A stretch of 64,000 nt of DNA from Desulfurococcales archaeon (GCA_015521115.1 WAOT01000040.1:17441-81440); one strand, 5' to 3'; shown: positions 24,238 through 33,538, counted from the first letter of the stretch. Numbers and translations are program-made. The notes: generated by a model not told the origin, from the letters alone.

Positions 24238-25533
24238 TTGAGCGAGGATCACATTGATTGGGGCTACCTCGAGAGGAAGGCCTGGGAGGTGCTGAAGAAG
24301 TACCCCTTATGTGACAGGTGCTTAGGCAGGCTCTTCGCGAGGCTGGGCCATGGCCTCTCAAATAAGGATAGGGGGAGGGCCATAAAGACCTCCCTGATAA
24401 TGACCCTGCACAAGATGATAATCGAGGGGGCACCGCAATCGATCTTCACAGACGTGGCACCCAATATCGGCGGGCCGGCATCAGGCCTCTACAGGAAACT
24501 CACAGGGCAAGATCTCGAGGAGAGAACATGCGCTATATGTGGCGGTAGACTAGAGACCTTCATTGAGGAGGCTGTTGAGAGGGCAATCCCCCTCATCAAA
24601 GCCTACGGTGTTAAGCGGTTCATCGTCGGAGCTAGGGTCAGCCCCCCAATCCTGGAGAGAGAGGAGAGGATCAAGGAAGAGTACAAGCTAGAGCACGGAG
24701 AGAGTATAAGGGCCGAAATAAGGAGGGAGATAGGGAAGCTAATCCAGGAGAGAATAGATGCTGTAGCCGAGTTCGAGAGGCCAGAGGCCACCATCCTAGT
24801 AGAGTTCCCGAGCGGAGCAGTATGGATACAGGTGAACAGCCTCCTCCTCCGTGGTAGATACTGGAAGCTCGGGAGGATGATAAGCCAAGCATACTGGCCA
24901 ACACCCGAGGGCCCAAAATACTTCAGCATAGAGCAGGCACTATGGCCCCTCCTCAAGCTAACGGGAGGGGAGAGGGTCATACTTCACGCGAGCGGCAGAG
25001 AAGATGTTGACGCTCGGATGCTAGGGACAGGCCGGCCGATGGTGGTTGAGGTAAAAGTCCCCAGGAGGAGGGATATCCCCCTACAGGAGATGGAGGAGAC
25101 CATTAACAAATCTAACAGGTGGGTTAAGATAGCCTTAGAGGGGTACGCGACGAGGCAAGACATAACACTGTACAAGAGCGAGGAGGCTAGAAAGGAGAAG
25201 ACATACAAGGCGCTCATAGCCGTAGAGGGCGGAGTCGCGGAGGAGGAGCTTCGCAAGATCGAAGAAGAGCTTACCGGAAGGGTAATCATGCAGAGGACAC
25301 CAACCCGTGTACTGCACAGGAGGCCTGATATACTACGGAGGAGGAGGGTTCTCGAGACCTCGTGCAAGACCCTAACGAAAACACTAGCGGAGTGCCTCAT
25401 AACGGCTGAGGGGGGATTGTATGTGAAGGAGCTCATAAGCGGTGACAATGGCAGGACGACACCTAGCTTCTCCGAAATACTAGGCAGGGGAGCGGAGTGC
25501 GTGGAATTGGACGTTGTCGCAGTCAAGTTATGA
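24238..25533 (+). CDS. pus10: tRNA pseudouridine synthase Pus10
   Basis: 431 residues. Makes pseudouridine 54 and 55 in the tRNA T-loop without a guide RNA. N-terminal zinc pairs (CDRCLGRLFARLG, CAICGGR), a THUMP-like region (residues ~95-230), then the catalytic domain with the signature SGREDVDARMLGTGRP holding the nucleophilic Asp, and the C-terminal YVKELISGDNGRTTPS. TTG start. It is divergent from TFS and heads a long plus-strand cluster of translation genes. Its Psi54 is the substrate for the TrmY-like enzyme at 6534. Confidence 0.93.
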   Translation: MSEDHIDWGYLERKAWEVLKKYPLCDRCLGRLFARLGHGLSNKDRGRAIKTSLIMTLHKMIIEGAPQSIFTDVAPNIGGPASGLYRKLTGQDLEERTCAICGGRLETFIEEAVERAIPLIKAYGVKRFIVGARVSPPILEREERIKEEYKLEHGESIRAEIRREIGKLIQERIDAVAEFERPEATILVEFPSGAVWIQVNSLLLRGRYWKLGRMISQAYWPTPEGPKYFSIEQALWPLLKLTGGERVILHASGREDVDARMLGTGRPMVVEVKVPRRRDIPLQEMEETINKSNRWVKIALEGYATRQDITLYKSEEARKEKTYKALIAVEGGVAEEELRKIEEELTGRVIMQRTPTRVLHRRPDILRRRRVLETSCKTLTKTLAECLITAEGGLYVKELISGDNGRTTPSFSEILGRGAECVELDVVAVKL

Positions 25534-25590
25534 GTGTAGCAACCTTTTTAGTATCCAACAAAATCCCCAGAGAAGGGCCGGTGGAAGGAT

Positions 25591-25908
25591 ATGGTCAAAG
25601 CGCCAAGAGGTTACCGGCACAGAACAAGGAAGCTGCTAAGGAAGCATGTTAGAGAGAAGGGTTCAGTCCCTAAACTGTCGGTCATACTTAGGGAGTACAA
25701 GGTGGGGGAGAAGGTCGCCATAAAGATCGACCCGTCCTTCCATTATGGGATGCCCCACCGCCGCTTCCACGGTCTAACAGGTACTGTGACGGGCAAGAGG
25801 GGTAGGGCATACGAGGTAGTCGTCTACCTTGGCAGGAAGAAGAAGGTTCTCTACGTCCCTCCCGAGCACCTAAGACCTCTTCCACAGCCCGGAGAGAAAC
25901 GCTCCTAA
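25591..25908 (+). CDS. rpl21e: 50S ribosomal protein L21e
   Basis: 105 residues with the L21e pattern: MVKAPRGYRHRTRKLLRK, VGEKVAIKIDPSFHYGMPHRRFHG, and the SH3-like TGTVTGKRGRAYEVVV. ATG preceded by GGTGGAAGG. A promoter-like CTTTTTAGTA sits ~30-45 bases upstream. It comes just before RpoF, as in most archaea. Confidence 0.95.
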   Translation: MVKAPRGYRHRTRKLLRKHVREKGSVPKLSVILREYKVGEKVAIKIDPSFHYGMPHRRFHGLTGTVTGKRGRAYEVVVYLGRKKKVLYVPPEHLRPLPQPGEKRS

Positions 25909-25948
25909 AACTCTCTAACCCCCATCTCTCCTAGCGGGGTGTGCAGTA

Positions 25949-26299
25949 TTGCCTAAACGAATAGAGAGCGTGAGGAACGTCACGTGGGCTGAGGCCAAGG
26001 AGCTCATAGAGAAGAGGATGGCCGAGGGGGCAACGACCATCCACCACGACAGAGTATACCAGTACCTCGAAACGTTTGCACTCATGCCGGCGGAAGAGGC
26101 CAGGAAGCTAGTGTCGGAGCTAATGGAAAAGGTGGGCCTGGACGAGGAGGTGGCAGTAGTCGTAGCCAACATATGTCCTGTAACACCTGGCGAGGTAAGG
26201 TCTATACTGGAGATGAGGAGGGAGGTAAAGTATGACGAGGAAACGGTGAAGAAGACGCTAGAGGTTGTGGAGAAGTACTGCGGTGTACCCAGCGAATAA
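25949..26299 (+). CDS. rpoF: RNA polymerase subunit Rpo4 (RpoF)
   Basis: 116 residues. Forms the stalk of archaeal RNA polymerase with Rpo7, affecting initiation and termination. Family features: VRNVTWAEAKELIEKR, RVYQYLETFALMPAEEARKLVSEL and the helix-turn-helix CPVTPGEVRSILEM (HRDC-like). TTG start. It stands between L21e and the DUF655 gene in the conserved order. Confidence 0.93.
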   Translation: MPKRIESVRNVTWAEAKELIEKRMAEGATTIHHDRVYQYLETFALMPAEEARKLVSELMEKVGLDEEVAVVVANICPVTPGEVRSILEMRREVKYDEETVKKTLEVVEKYCGVPSE

Positions 26300-26320
26300 C
26301 TTGCACCCCAATATCCAGGC

Positions 26321-26364
26321 GATTATATAAGGGAGGATCTCCTTATCTAATAAGCTTGGAGATC
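26321..26364 (+). promoter_or_regulatory. TATA box and 5' UTR hairpin for the DUF655 operon
   Basis: A TATA-like GATTATATAA (26321-26330) is followed by a perfect 7-bp inverted repeat GATCTCC (26336-26342) / GGAGATC (26358-26364) with a 15-nt loop. Transcription would start near the hairpin, leaving a long leader before ATG 26437. It may be regulatory or simply structural. Confidence 0.35.
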
Positions 26365-26436
26365 AACACAACGACCCCATATCCCTGGAGAGAGTAGCCG
26401 CACAAGAAAGACACGGGGTAGCCAGAGGGGTAGCCG

Positions 26437-27345
26437 ATGAGAAGAGAAAGGAGACCACACAGAGGAGAGCATGTACAACAACACACATACCACCCCGCTA
26501 TGGAAGTAGAAGCGATAGTCCTCGACTACATGCCAAGAGGCTACTACGCAGACCCCCACAAAGAGCACAGAACATCACCTGTTGCACAGGCCCTTGGCCT
26601 TAGGAGCTTCCTCCTACTAGATGGGACTCCCCTCGAACCAGTTGAACCCCTCGAATACGTCACCCTAGCCCGAGAGATAGTGAGAGCTATACCCGTCCCT
26701 ACAGCTAGAACCCCAACCACACGAAGAATACAGCTAGCCTGCATGCCAGGAAAAGACAAGCACATCTACTGCTACCCGTACGAGGTCAGAGAACCCCCGC
26801 TTATGAGGCTTATCGTGGAGGCAGTGGAGGCCGAGGATCCCAGGGTCGTAGTGGTGACGAGCCTTGAGGCGCTTAAAAGCGTAGCGAGGGAGAGAGGGCT
26901 TCCCGAGAAGATCCTAGTTGTCCCGAAGACCCCCATCACATTTAGGGATCTCTCGGACTTCGCTAGGAAGACCCTGGAGGACGCACTGAGAAAGGTTATC
27001 AGGGATAGAGAGGAGTTCTTCGTCGAGTTCTTCAACATAGCGGAACCCATAAACATAAGGCTACACAGTCTAAGCACCCTAAAAGGTGTTGGTAAGAGGA
27101 CTCTCATTCAGATCCTGAGGAGGAGGGAGAGACAGCCCTTCAGAAGCTTCGATGAGGTCAAGAGGATCATGAAGAGCGACCCCGTGGATAGCTTAGTAGA
27201 TAAGATACTAGAAGAGATACGGGGTGAGGCACGCTACTACCTCTTCGTGCGCCCGCCCGACCCTAGGGAGCCCTTCCTGAACTATATGGAGGCTCTGAGG
27301 AGGAGGATGAGGCAGAAGCATGCCCTTAGACCCCACGAGGAGTAG
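26437..27345 (+). CDS. DUF655 RNA-binding protein with an insertion
   Basis: 302 residues. N-terminal OB-like strands (MEVEAIVLDYMPRGYY), then the helical C-terminus FFVEFFNIAEPINIRLHSL and the helix-hairpin-helix LKGVGKRTLIQILRRR, ending YYLFVRPPD: the DUF655 arrangement. Residues ~95-160 seem to be an extra segment between the OB strands and the helices. DUF655 always sits beside L21e, RpoF and KsgA, implying a role in ribosome biogenesis, though the reaction is unknown. ATG 26437 has AGAGGGG 6 bases upstream. It overlaps KsgA by 26 bases. Confidence 0.8.
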   Translation: MRRERRPHRGEHVQQHTYHPAMEVEAIVLDYMPRGYYADPHKEHRTSPVAQALGLRSFLLLDGTPLEPVEPLEYVTLAREIVRAIPVPTARTPTTRRIQLACMPGKDKHIYCYPYEVREPPLMRLIVEAVEAEDPRVVVVTSLEALKSVARERGLPEKILVVPKTPITFRDLSDFARKTLEDALRKVIRDREEFFVEFFNIAEPINIRLHSLSTLKGVGKRTLIQILRRRERQPFRSFDEVKRIMKSDPVDSLVDKILEEIRGEARYYLFVRPPDPREPFLNYMEALRRRMRQKHALRPHEE

Positions 27346-28147
27346 CCGTGGAGTGATCCTGTCCTACATCAGAGGGCTCCTCCAACACTACTCTGCAAGG
27401 CCTAGAAGGGTTCTAGGCCAAAGCTTCCTCATAGACCCAAGGGGCTATAGGCTATTCAAGGAGGCACTATCTAGGGCGGGCGTGAAATGTGGGGACATGC
27501 TCGAGATCGGCTCTGGCCCAGGGCTCCTAACATGTGTAGCCTCACCACTAGCAAGGCGTATAGTGTCAGTGGAACTAGACAGAGCACTCGCCCTCGCATC
27601 ACGAGACACATGTAGAGAGTATCCTAACGTTCAGGTTATGAACGCTGATGGCTCCAAGATCCTAAGAGTTTGGAGGGGGTCTACGGCTTTCTCAAACACT
27701 CCATACCATCTAACATCAAAGATTATCTCAGTAGCGGCGAAGAACAACAACCTAAAAGTCCTAGTACTCGGAATGCAGAAGGAGCTAGCCCTACGGATAG
27801 TAGCTAGGCCTGGGGAGAAGGACTATGGGAGACTCACAGTCCTATCAAAACTGTTCTTCGAAGTAAATGTAGTCGGCTTCCTAGACAGGAGATGGTTCTA
27901 TCCTCTCCCTGAGGTTGACGGCATGATAGTGCATATGAAGAGGAAAAGGCTATGGGAGGACTGGATGGAGGGTTTCGAGCAGTTCACCGCATGTCTCTTC
28001 TCTCAGAGGAATAAGAAGGCCTCGAAGGTTGTCCTAAAGTGCACGGACGGGGCGGTAAAGATCCTACGGGAGGAGAGAAGAGTGAGAGACCTCCCGCCAG
28101 AGAAAATCATAGAGGTGTACAAGGCTTGGGCACTGCGGAGGTCATAG
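27320..28147 (+). CDS. ksgA: 16S rRNA dimethyladenosine transferase KsgA/Dim1
   Basis: 275 residues. Dimethylates the two adjacent adenines of the 3' terminal helix 45 of 16S rRNA. SAM motif I is LEIGSGPGLLTC, then VSVELDRALA, and the catalytic SNTPYHLTSKI (usually N-L-P-Y). The C-terminal helical domain has FYPLPEVDGMIVHM. It overlaps DUF655 by 26 bases and the next methyltransferase by about 22 bases, a coupled run. The NTPY instead of NLPY is a conservative change at the active site. Confidence 0.9.
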   Translation: MPLDPTRSSRGVILSYIRGLLQHYSARPRRVLGQSFLIDPRGYRLFKEALSRAGVKCGDMLEIGSGPGLLTCVASPLARRIVSVELDRALALASRDTCREYPNVQVMNADGSKILRVWRGSTAFSNTPYHLTSKIISVAAKNNNLKVLVLGMQKELALRIVARPGEKDYGRLTVLSKLFFEVNVVGFLDRRWFYPLPEVDGMIVHMKRKRLWEDWMEGFEQFTACLFSQRNKKASKVVLKCTDGAVKILREERRVRDLPPEKIIEVYKAWALRRS

Positions 28148-28770
28148 TAGACGGGCTATCATTAGAGGTCGAGCTTGGCGAGTGTGTCTACCCTCCACTC
28201 GAGGATACTACCCTAGCAGTGAAGATGCTCCTAAGAATAAGGGAGACGGGTGAGAAGCCACGTAGGATTCTAGATGTCGCGACTGGGAGTGGTATCTTAG
28301 CGTTGGCCTCGTACATCCTCCTCAAACCCGACACCCTCATAGCAACAGACATATCCCCCTACGCGGTAGAGGTCGCTAAACGAAACCTGAGGGGGACTGG
28401 GGCGCTGGTTGTAAGATGTAATATGGCCTCCTGCATTGCACCCAGAGGCTGGGATCTCCTGATAGCAAACCCCCCGTACCTTCCAGGTGAAGATCTTCTC
28501 GAAGACTGTGATGGGTATGAGGTCATGCAGTGGTCGTCGCCGAAGGCGTTAGAAGCCCTATGTAGGGACATATCACGGCTTGCCCCGTGGAGCGTTGTCC
28601 TAGTGTACTCCAGCCTCACCCCAATTGACCTTGGGAGGTGTGTGGAGGGTCTGGGCTATAGGGTTCTGCTATCCGATTTCCTACCCTTTTTCATGGAGAA
28701 GATCAAAGCTATCTATGCGGTCAAGGGTGCTGGAGGTGGAGAGGCTCCGTCTAGTACTAGTCGGTACTGA
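28126..28770 (+). CDS. HemK/PrmC-type N5-glutamine methyltransferase-like protein
   Basis: 214 residues. SAM-dependent Rossmann fold with LDVATGSGILALAS and the NPPY catalytic motif in LIANPPYLP. It fits the archaeal Mtq2/HemK group, which methylates the Gln of the GGQ release-factor loop, often with a Trm112-like partner. The upstream frame (from 28039) lacks support; GAGGTG 8 bases before TTG 28126 sets the start. The start lies inside ksgA. If its target is GGQ, the DUF460 protein's similar motif becomes relevant. Confidence 0.7.
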   Translation: MGTAEVIVDGLSLEVELGECVYPPLEDTTLAVKMLLRIRETGEKPRRILDVATGSGILALASYILLKPDTLIATDISPYAVEVAKRNLRGTGALVVRCNMASCIAPRGWDLLIANPPYLPGEDLLEDCDGYEVMQWSSPKALEALCRDISRLAPWSVVLVYSSLTPIDLGRCVEGLGYRVLLSDFLPFFMEKIKAIYAVKGAGGGEAPSSTSRY

Positions 28771-29467
28771 GGGCCCGGTTAACCTTGGCATGATCGCAAG
28801 GCTGGCAGACAACTTCGACGTGGACGAACTATACCTAGTCGCACCAAAGGCGAGCATAGAGGAGGCGAGGGAGTACGCGGTTAGAGCAGCATATAGGCTG
28901 GACGAGGCCATTATAGTGGGAGCCCTAGAAGAGGCCCTCCAAGACGTGTCCCTCTCCATATGTACCTCGGCTAAGGCGGGAGGATCTATTCTCCGCGAGC
29001 CGATTCCACCATGGGATGCGGCTAGGCTAGCAGTTGAAGCAAGGGGGGTAGTAGCCCTTGTAATGGGGAGAGAGAGCGTTGGCCTAACGAGGAGAGAGAT
29101 AGCAATGTGCAATCTCCTCGCAACTATCCCGGCTAGCCAGAAATACCCGGTGCTAAACCTGGCGAACGCCACTGCTATAATGCTCTACGAGTTCTACAAG
29201 GCTAGGAGGGAGCCGAGGGGGGCAGGTAGCCCGGTATCACCCAGGACTATTCGCATACTAGAGGCGTATGCGAGGGCTCTCTCCAGCCTCCTAGTGCAGG
29301 ATCCCATCAAGCGGGGTGACGTTGTGCTCTCAATAAGAAGGATTGCCTCGAAGAATATATCTTCGAAACGGGAAGTTGAAAACCTCCTATACCTACTTTC
29401 GAAGGCGTGTAGGAGGATAGAGAGCTGTGAAGAAAAAGTACGTAGCTACCTGCAACCCGGGCCTTGA
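28715..29467 (+). CDS. trmJ: tRNA 2'-O-methyltransferase TrmJ-like
   Basis: About 250 residues. SpoU/TrmH-type SPOUT methyltransferase: LVLVGTEGPVNLGMIARLADNF, the Arg/Gly motif VALVMGRESVGLTRREIAMC and the knot's IPASQKYPVLNLANATAI. TrmJ in Sulfolobus methylates C32 of tRNA. A C-terminal helical tail extends it. The start is uncertain (ATG 28715 or GTG 28727/28736); the sequence from 28625 is upstream shadow. It overlaps the HemK-like gene and the next gene by 41 bases. Confidence 0.85.
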   Translation: MRSRVLEVERLRLVLVGTEGPVNLGMIARLADNFDVDELYLVAPKASIEEAREYAVRAAYRLDEAIIVGALEEALQDVSLSICTSAKAGGSILREPIPPWDAARLAVEARGVVALVMGRESVGLTRREIAMCNLLATIPASQKYPVLNLANATAIMLYEFYKARREPRGAGSPVSPRTIRILEAYARALSSLLVQDPIKRGDVVLSIRRIASKNISSKREVENLLYLLSKACRRIESCEEKVRSYLQPGP

Positions 29468-30491
29468 AGACATAACGGCTAAGGAGCTAGAGGAGGAACT
29501 CGAAGCTGATATAGAGGAGATAAGGCAAGGCCGGGGTAGAGTCCTATTCTCGGCGGGAGCGAGCGAACCACTCCTATCCCGGATCTACAGGCTTAGGAGC
29601 GTACATAGCGTAGCCCTAATGATGTCAGAGGGCAGAGTACGCCTCGATGAGGACGGTCTTAAGGACGTGTTCGATATAGCATACTCGAGCGGAGTCCACA
29701 AGCTCATACCATACGGTTCAACATTCGCAGTCAGAGCCACCAGGATAGGAGAGGGCCACGCCTACACGAGCATAGACGTGGCGAGAGTAACGGGAGACGC
29801 TGTATCTAGGGCGTACAAGGACGAGTATGGAGTAGAACCCGTAGTCCGCCTAAACGCCCCCTCAACAGCTGTATACGCTGAAGTGGATGGAGACAGGTAT
29901 AGGGTCGGACTACTCATAGCTGGAGAGCACAGCCTCCACAGGAGGGGCTACAGGGTCTACGACCATCCAGCAGCACTCAAGAGCACGATAGCCTATGCAA
30001 TGCTACGCCTAGCAGGGGCAAGGGACTCCTCAACGATACTCGACCCCATGTGTGGGGGCGGAACGGTAGCAATAGAGGCCGCACTCCTCTTCGAAAACGC
30101 CAAAATAGTATGCATCGACAAGAGCAGAAGACACATACAGGGGGCAATCAGGAACGCCCTCGCAGCGAGGGTCGCCAACAGGATAAGATTCATCGCCCAC
30201 GACGCCACAAGACTACCGGAAGTACTCGAACAAGCAAGCATCGACTATGTCGTGAGCAACCCACCATACGGCATAAAGATGGGGGATCCGTGGAGCGTCA
30301 GACGACTATACGACCGCTTCCTCCCAAGCCTCAGAACAGTAATGAACCCCCAGGGAAGGGCGGCACTGATAACGGCTGACCCTGTCTACTTCCAAAGAGC
30401 CGCTGAAAGGGCGGGCTTCCGAATAGTCCACGCAAGGAAAGTGAGACATGGAGACCTGTGGACGACGGTCTTCGTCCTAGCCCCCAGCTAA
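29427..30491 (+). CDS. trm14: tRNA guanine-N2 methyltransferase, Trm14-like (THUMP)
   Basis: 354 residues. N-terminal ferredoxin-like and THUMP domains (residues ~1-150) and a Rossmann methyltransferase domain with ILDPMCGGGTVAIEAA and the catalytic VSNPPYGIKMGD. It matches Trm14/TrmN (m2G6 of tRNA); a Trm-G10 role is possible. GTG 29427 has AGGAGGA 9 bases upstream. It is the last methyltransferase of the cluster, followed by L10e. Confidence 0.8.
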   Translation: MKKKYVATCNPGLEDITAKELEEELEADIEEIRQGRGRVLFSAGASEPLLSRIYRLRSVHSVALMMSEGRVRLDEDGLKDVFDIAYSSGVHKLIPYGSTFAVRATRIGEGHAYTSIDVARVTGDAVSRAYKDEYGVEPVVRLNAPSTAVYAEVDGDRYRVGLLIAGEHSLHRRGYRVYDHPAALKSTIAYAMLRLAGARDSSTILDPMCGGGTVAIEAALLFENAKIVCIDKSRRHIQGAIRNALAARVANRIRFIAHDATRLPEVLEQASIDYVVSNPPYGIKMGDPWSVRRLYDRFLPSLRTVMNPQGRAALITADPVYFQRAAERAGFRIVHARKVRHGDLWTTVFVLAPS

Positions 30492-30565
30492 CCTTTATAA
30501 TAGTCCCCTACTGACTATCCCCCTGGAAACTTAGAAGCATAGAGACCTGTGGAGGGGTGTAGGTT

Positions 30566-31078
30566 ATGCCGCTAAGACCCGCGAGATGCTATACACACTT
30601 CAGTGGCCCCCCATACACGAGGAAGGAGTACATACACGGAGTGCCCCAGCCTAAGATAACAAAGTTTGAGATGGGCAACCATGACATGATGGAGAACGCC
30701 GAGGTGAAAGGGGAGCTATACGCTCTAGAGGCCGGCCAGATAAGGCATAACGCTCTAGAGGCCGCTAGGATAGCGGTGAACAAGTACCTATCGAACTCGG
30801 TCGGCGACGCGAACTTCTACTTCAGAATAAGAGTGTACCCCCACCACGTGCTAAGAGAGAACAAGATGATGGCGTTCGCGGGAGCAGACCGACTTCAGGA
30901 CGGCATGAGACAGGCATTCGGCAAGCCGATAGGCACGGCAGCACGCGTATACCCTGGCACCATAATACTCGAGATATGGGGCAGGGCGAGCGACGTAGAA
31001 CACATTAAGGAGGCGCTAAGGAGAGGGGGAGACAAGTTCCCCATACCTACAAGGATTAGGATCAAGAAGCTCAAGTGA
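30566..31078 (+). CDS. rpl10e: 50S ribosomal protein L10e (L16 family)
   Basis: 170 residues with the L10e/L16 signature: [37 protein letters not shown] region, and [18 protein letters not shown], followed by a basic tail. It is a core large-subunit protein near the peptidyl transferase centre. ATG 30566 has GTGGAGGGG. A TATA-like CCTTTATAATAG lies just after the previous gene, so it may have its own promoter. Confidence 0.95.
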   Translation: MPLRPARCYTHFSGPPYTRKEYIHGVPQPKITKFEMGNHDMMENAEVKGELYALEAGQIRHNALEAARIAVNKYLSNSVGDANFYFRIRVYPHHVLRENKMMAFAGADRLQDGMRQAFGKPIGTAARVYPGTIILEIWGRASDVEHIKEALRRGGDKFPIPTRIRIKKLK

Positions 31079-31174
31079 CACGCTGATTTTAAATTTTAAT
31101 ATCTCTACTCCATCTCCCCACAAGACTAATACTATAATGCCCTCATAAGCTTCCTCCAAGCCGGTGCTTAGGAG

Positions 31175-31855
31175 TTGTCCGGCCAGACCAGGAGGAGACT
31201 ACTAGGAGCAGTCATAACTGTTATAGGTGTAACTATAATTATAGTGGCCCTATCATCATGGCACACACAACAAACCGGAGAGACCCAAGGAGGCCATAAC
31301 TCCCCATTTTGCAGGGCATACTGGGCGAACACCTCGGAGGCGGTAGTCTCAAGTGATGGGACAATACTTCTAGTCATAGGTAAGGGTGGTGGTGCCACCG
31401 TATATGAGACCACGATCTTCTTCCTTAAAGCTGAGGGCTTCATAAAGAACTACACGCTCTCAGAAGTTGTCAACGCCTTGAAGAGAGAGAACGTGATAAA
31501 TACAATAATAGAGAATGCAGGTACACCTACAGTGGCCGAGATTAACGTAAGTCGGGTACAGGGATACAAGATCCTCCTACCCGATTCAAAAGACTGCGTT
31601 GCTCGAGTTCTACCCACGCTATTCCCCGCAGGCCAGTCATTGAAAGCCTATTATAGAGGATACGCTGAGGTGCCAGTCCCATACGAGGGCTGGATATACT
31701 ATGGCAAACCTCTCCCCTACTGGGAGGTCTATAAGGGCGGCGAACTGGTGGCGAGGGTTTGGGTGGATCCCTCCAAGGGGCTGATAGTGGCCGAGCAGAG
31801 GGGCAGTTCCATCTACATTGACGTGCAAGCGATCGTCCCGCTGGGTGGAGGGTGA
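31175..31855 (+). CDS. membrane-anchored extracytoplasmic protein, unknown
   Basis: 226 residues. A single N-terminal hydrophobic segment (LLGAVITVIGVTIIIVALSS) follows a short RRR, giving a signal anchor, so most of the chain would lie outside. The rest is beta-rich with a few sequons (ANTS, KNYT, INVS) and two Cys. No family was recognised. TTG 31175 follows a GGTGCTTAGGAG leader. It precedes dph2 by 4 bases; functional link unlikely. Confidence 0.5.
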   Translation: MSGQTRRRLLGAVITVIGVTIIIVALSSWHTQQTGETQGGHNSPFCRAYWANTSEAVVSSDGTILLVIGKGGGATVYETTIFFLKAEGFIKNYTLSEVVNALKRENVINTIIENAGTPTVAEINVSRVQGYKILLPDSKDCVARVLPTLFPAGQSLKAYYRGYAEVPVPYEGWIYYGKPLPYWEVYKGGELVARVWVDPSKGLIVAEQRGSSIYIDVQAIVPLGGG

Positions 31856-31859
31856 GGAT

Positions 31860-32903
31860 ATGGACAATAGAGCATGTAATAAGCTGCCCTACATCATAGA
31901 CCTGGAACCCCTAACTAGGGTGAAGCCCGGGCCTAAAGTAGTGCTTCTACAGCTCCCCCCAGGGATGAGACAATACGCCAACACCGTTGCAGAGTGCATA
32001 GAGGAGATCCTCGGCTCTAAAATCATAGTACAGCTAGACCCGGTATATGGGGGCTGCGACCTCTTCTACCCGCAGGCGAGAGAATTGCTCGACGCCGACT
32101 TAATTGTACACATAGGCCATACACCATACCCCACCGACATATCCTCCCCCAAGTCAATGCCGAGAGGTGTAAGGACAATATTCCTCCCAGCACTAAGCAA
32201 GACAAACCCCACGACATCTCAGATAAAGGTCGCAGCGGAGATCCTCAGATCATATGGGGCCGGGAGACCGGTGGTAGTATCTACGGCACAGCATGTGCAC
32301 ATGTTACAGGATGTCATGAGAGCCCTAGAGGGCCTCGGCCTTAAACCGGTAGTCCCCAAAGGAGTTGAGCCCTACTTCCTTGACGGCCAGATCCTGGGCT
32401 GCGATTATAGGCTAGCAAGATCCGTGAGGGACGCCGACTCCTATATTTACGTCGGTGGAGGCCTATTCCACCCACTAGGCCTCTATCTCGCCACACAGAA
32501 GCCAACAGTGCAGGTAGACCCATACACGGGCAGAACCGAGGACATAACACCAATCGGAGAACGCACATTGAAGGTTAGGATGTACAAGGTTATGAAAGCT
32601 ATGGACGCAAAGAACTGGGCACTCATAATCGGGCTAAAGACGGGGCAGTACAGGCCATGGCTGACTTCTCTACTGGGGAAGCAGCTCAGAATGACAGGCA
32701 GGAAGTATAGGCTCTACGCTTCCGACCGGCTGACACTCGAAGACCTGAGATCCCTTCCACCAGAGCATGACTCCATAGTAGTGACAAGCTGCCCCCGCCT
32801 GCCTATAGACGACCTAGCAGACTTTGAGAAACCCGTGCTAACGCCTGGAGAGGCGTTCATGGCTATTGAGGGGAAGCTCGAGCCGTATAGGTTCCCGTGG
32901 TAG
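31860..32903 (+). CDS. dph2: diphthamide biosynthesis protein Dph2
   Basis: 347 residues. Radical-SAM-like 4Fe-4S enzyme that transfers the aminocarboxypropyl group from SAM to a His of aEF2, the first step to diphthamide. The three cluster cysteines are visible in the right order: YGGCDLFY, LGCDYRLA and VTSCPRLP. ATG 31860 is chosen because GTGGAGGGTGAGG precedes it; the upstream part to 31818 overlaps the previous gene. Confidence 0.92.
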   Translation: MDNRACNKLPYIIDLEPLTRVKPGPKVVLLQLPPGMRQYANTVAECIEEILGSKIIVQLDPVYGGCDLFYPQARELLDADLIVHIGHTPYPTDISSPKSMPRGVRTIFLPALSKTNPTTSQIKVAAEILRSYGAGRPVVVSTAQHVHMLQDVMRALEGLGLKPVVPKGVEPYFLDGQILGCDYRLARSVRDADSYIYVGGGLFHPLGLYLATQKPTVQVDPYTGRTEDITPIGERTLKVRMYKVMKAMDAKNWALIIGLKTGQYRPWLTSLLGKQLRMTGRKYRLYASDRLTLEDLRSLPPEHDSIVVTSCPRLPIDDLADFEKPVLTPGEAFMAIEGKLEPYRFPW

Positions 32904-32905
32904 AC

Positions 32906-33538
32906 ATGAGGCGCCTACGCATCTCTAGACTAGCCAAGCTCCTGGAGAGGAGCATCCCACCAATCAAGCACCCCGACCCCAACTTGGAACAGTATACGAC
33001 GCCAGGAGAGCTCGCCGCAAGACTTGCAATCCTAGCGGCACTCGCTGTGGAAGAGCCGGATATGGCTTCAGCATTGGATCTCGGCTCAGGGACTTGTAGG
33101 ATTGCAGCGGCCCTAGCCCTAGTAGGGTTCTCTCGGGTTGTAGCCGTAGAGTTGGATCAGAGACTCCTCCCCCTTTGCCTCGAGGGGTTGAGAGCACTTG
33201 GCATTGGGTCGGTGGTGCTACCAGTCAATGCCAGGGCTGAGGCCCTCCCGCTCCCAGAGGGGAGGGTTGACGTGGTGGCCATGAACCCTCCCTTCGGAGT
33301 GTGGAGGAGGAGGGCTGATACTAGGTTCCTAATGAGTGCCTTCAGGCTAAGGCCTGTCAGGGTAGTAGCTATCCTTAAGGGTGGCAACACACAATACTTT
33401 GAACGGCTTGCTAGAAGGTGGGGTTACAGGGTTGCGGTTGAGGGTGAATACTTGTTCCCCATACCCGCCTCAATGCCTAAACACAGGAGCAGGATTAGGA
33501 GGATAGCGGTAGAGGTGATAGTGTTTGACAGAGAATGA
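32906..33538 (+). CDS. METTL5-like rRNA adenine methyltransferase
   Basis: About 210 residues. Rossmann methyltransferase with ALDLGSGTCRIAAAL and the NPPF motif in VAMNPPFGVWRR, preceded by the QYTTPGELAARLA segment characteristic of METTL5/COG2263, which in eukaryotes makes m6A in 18S rRNA with TRMT112. ATG 32906 is taken; GTG 32897 overlaps dph2. It overlaps the start of csl4 by 14 bases and is part of the dph2-csl4-rpoL run. Confidence 0.8.
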   Translation: MRRLRISRLAKLLERSIPPIKHPDPNLEQYTTPGELAARLAILAALAVEEPDMASALDLGSGTCRIAAALALVGFSRVVAVELDQRLLPLCLEGLRALGIGSVVLPVNARAEALPLPEGRVDVVAMNPPFGVWRRRADTRFLMSAFRLRPVRVVAILKGGNTQYFERLARRWGYRVAVEGEYLFPIPASMPKHRSRIRRIAVEVIVFDRE

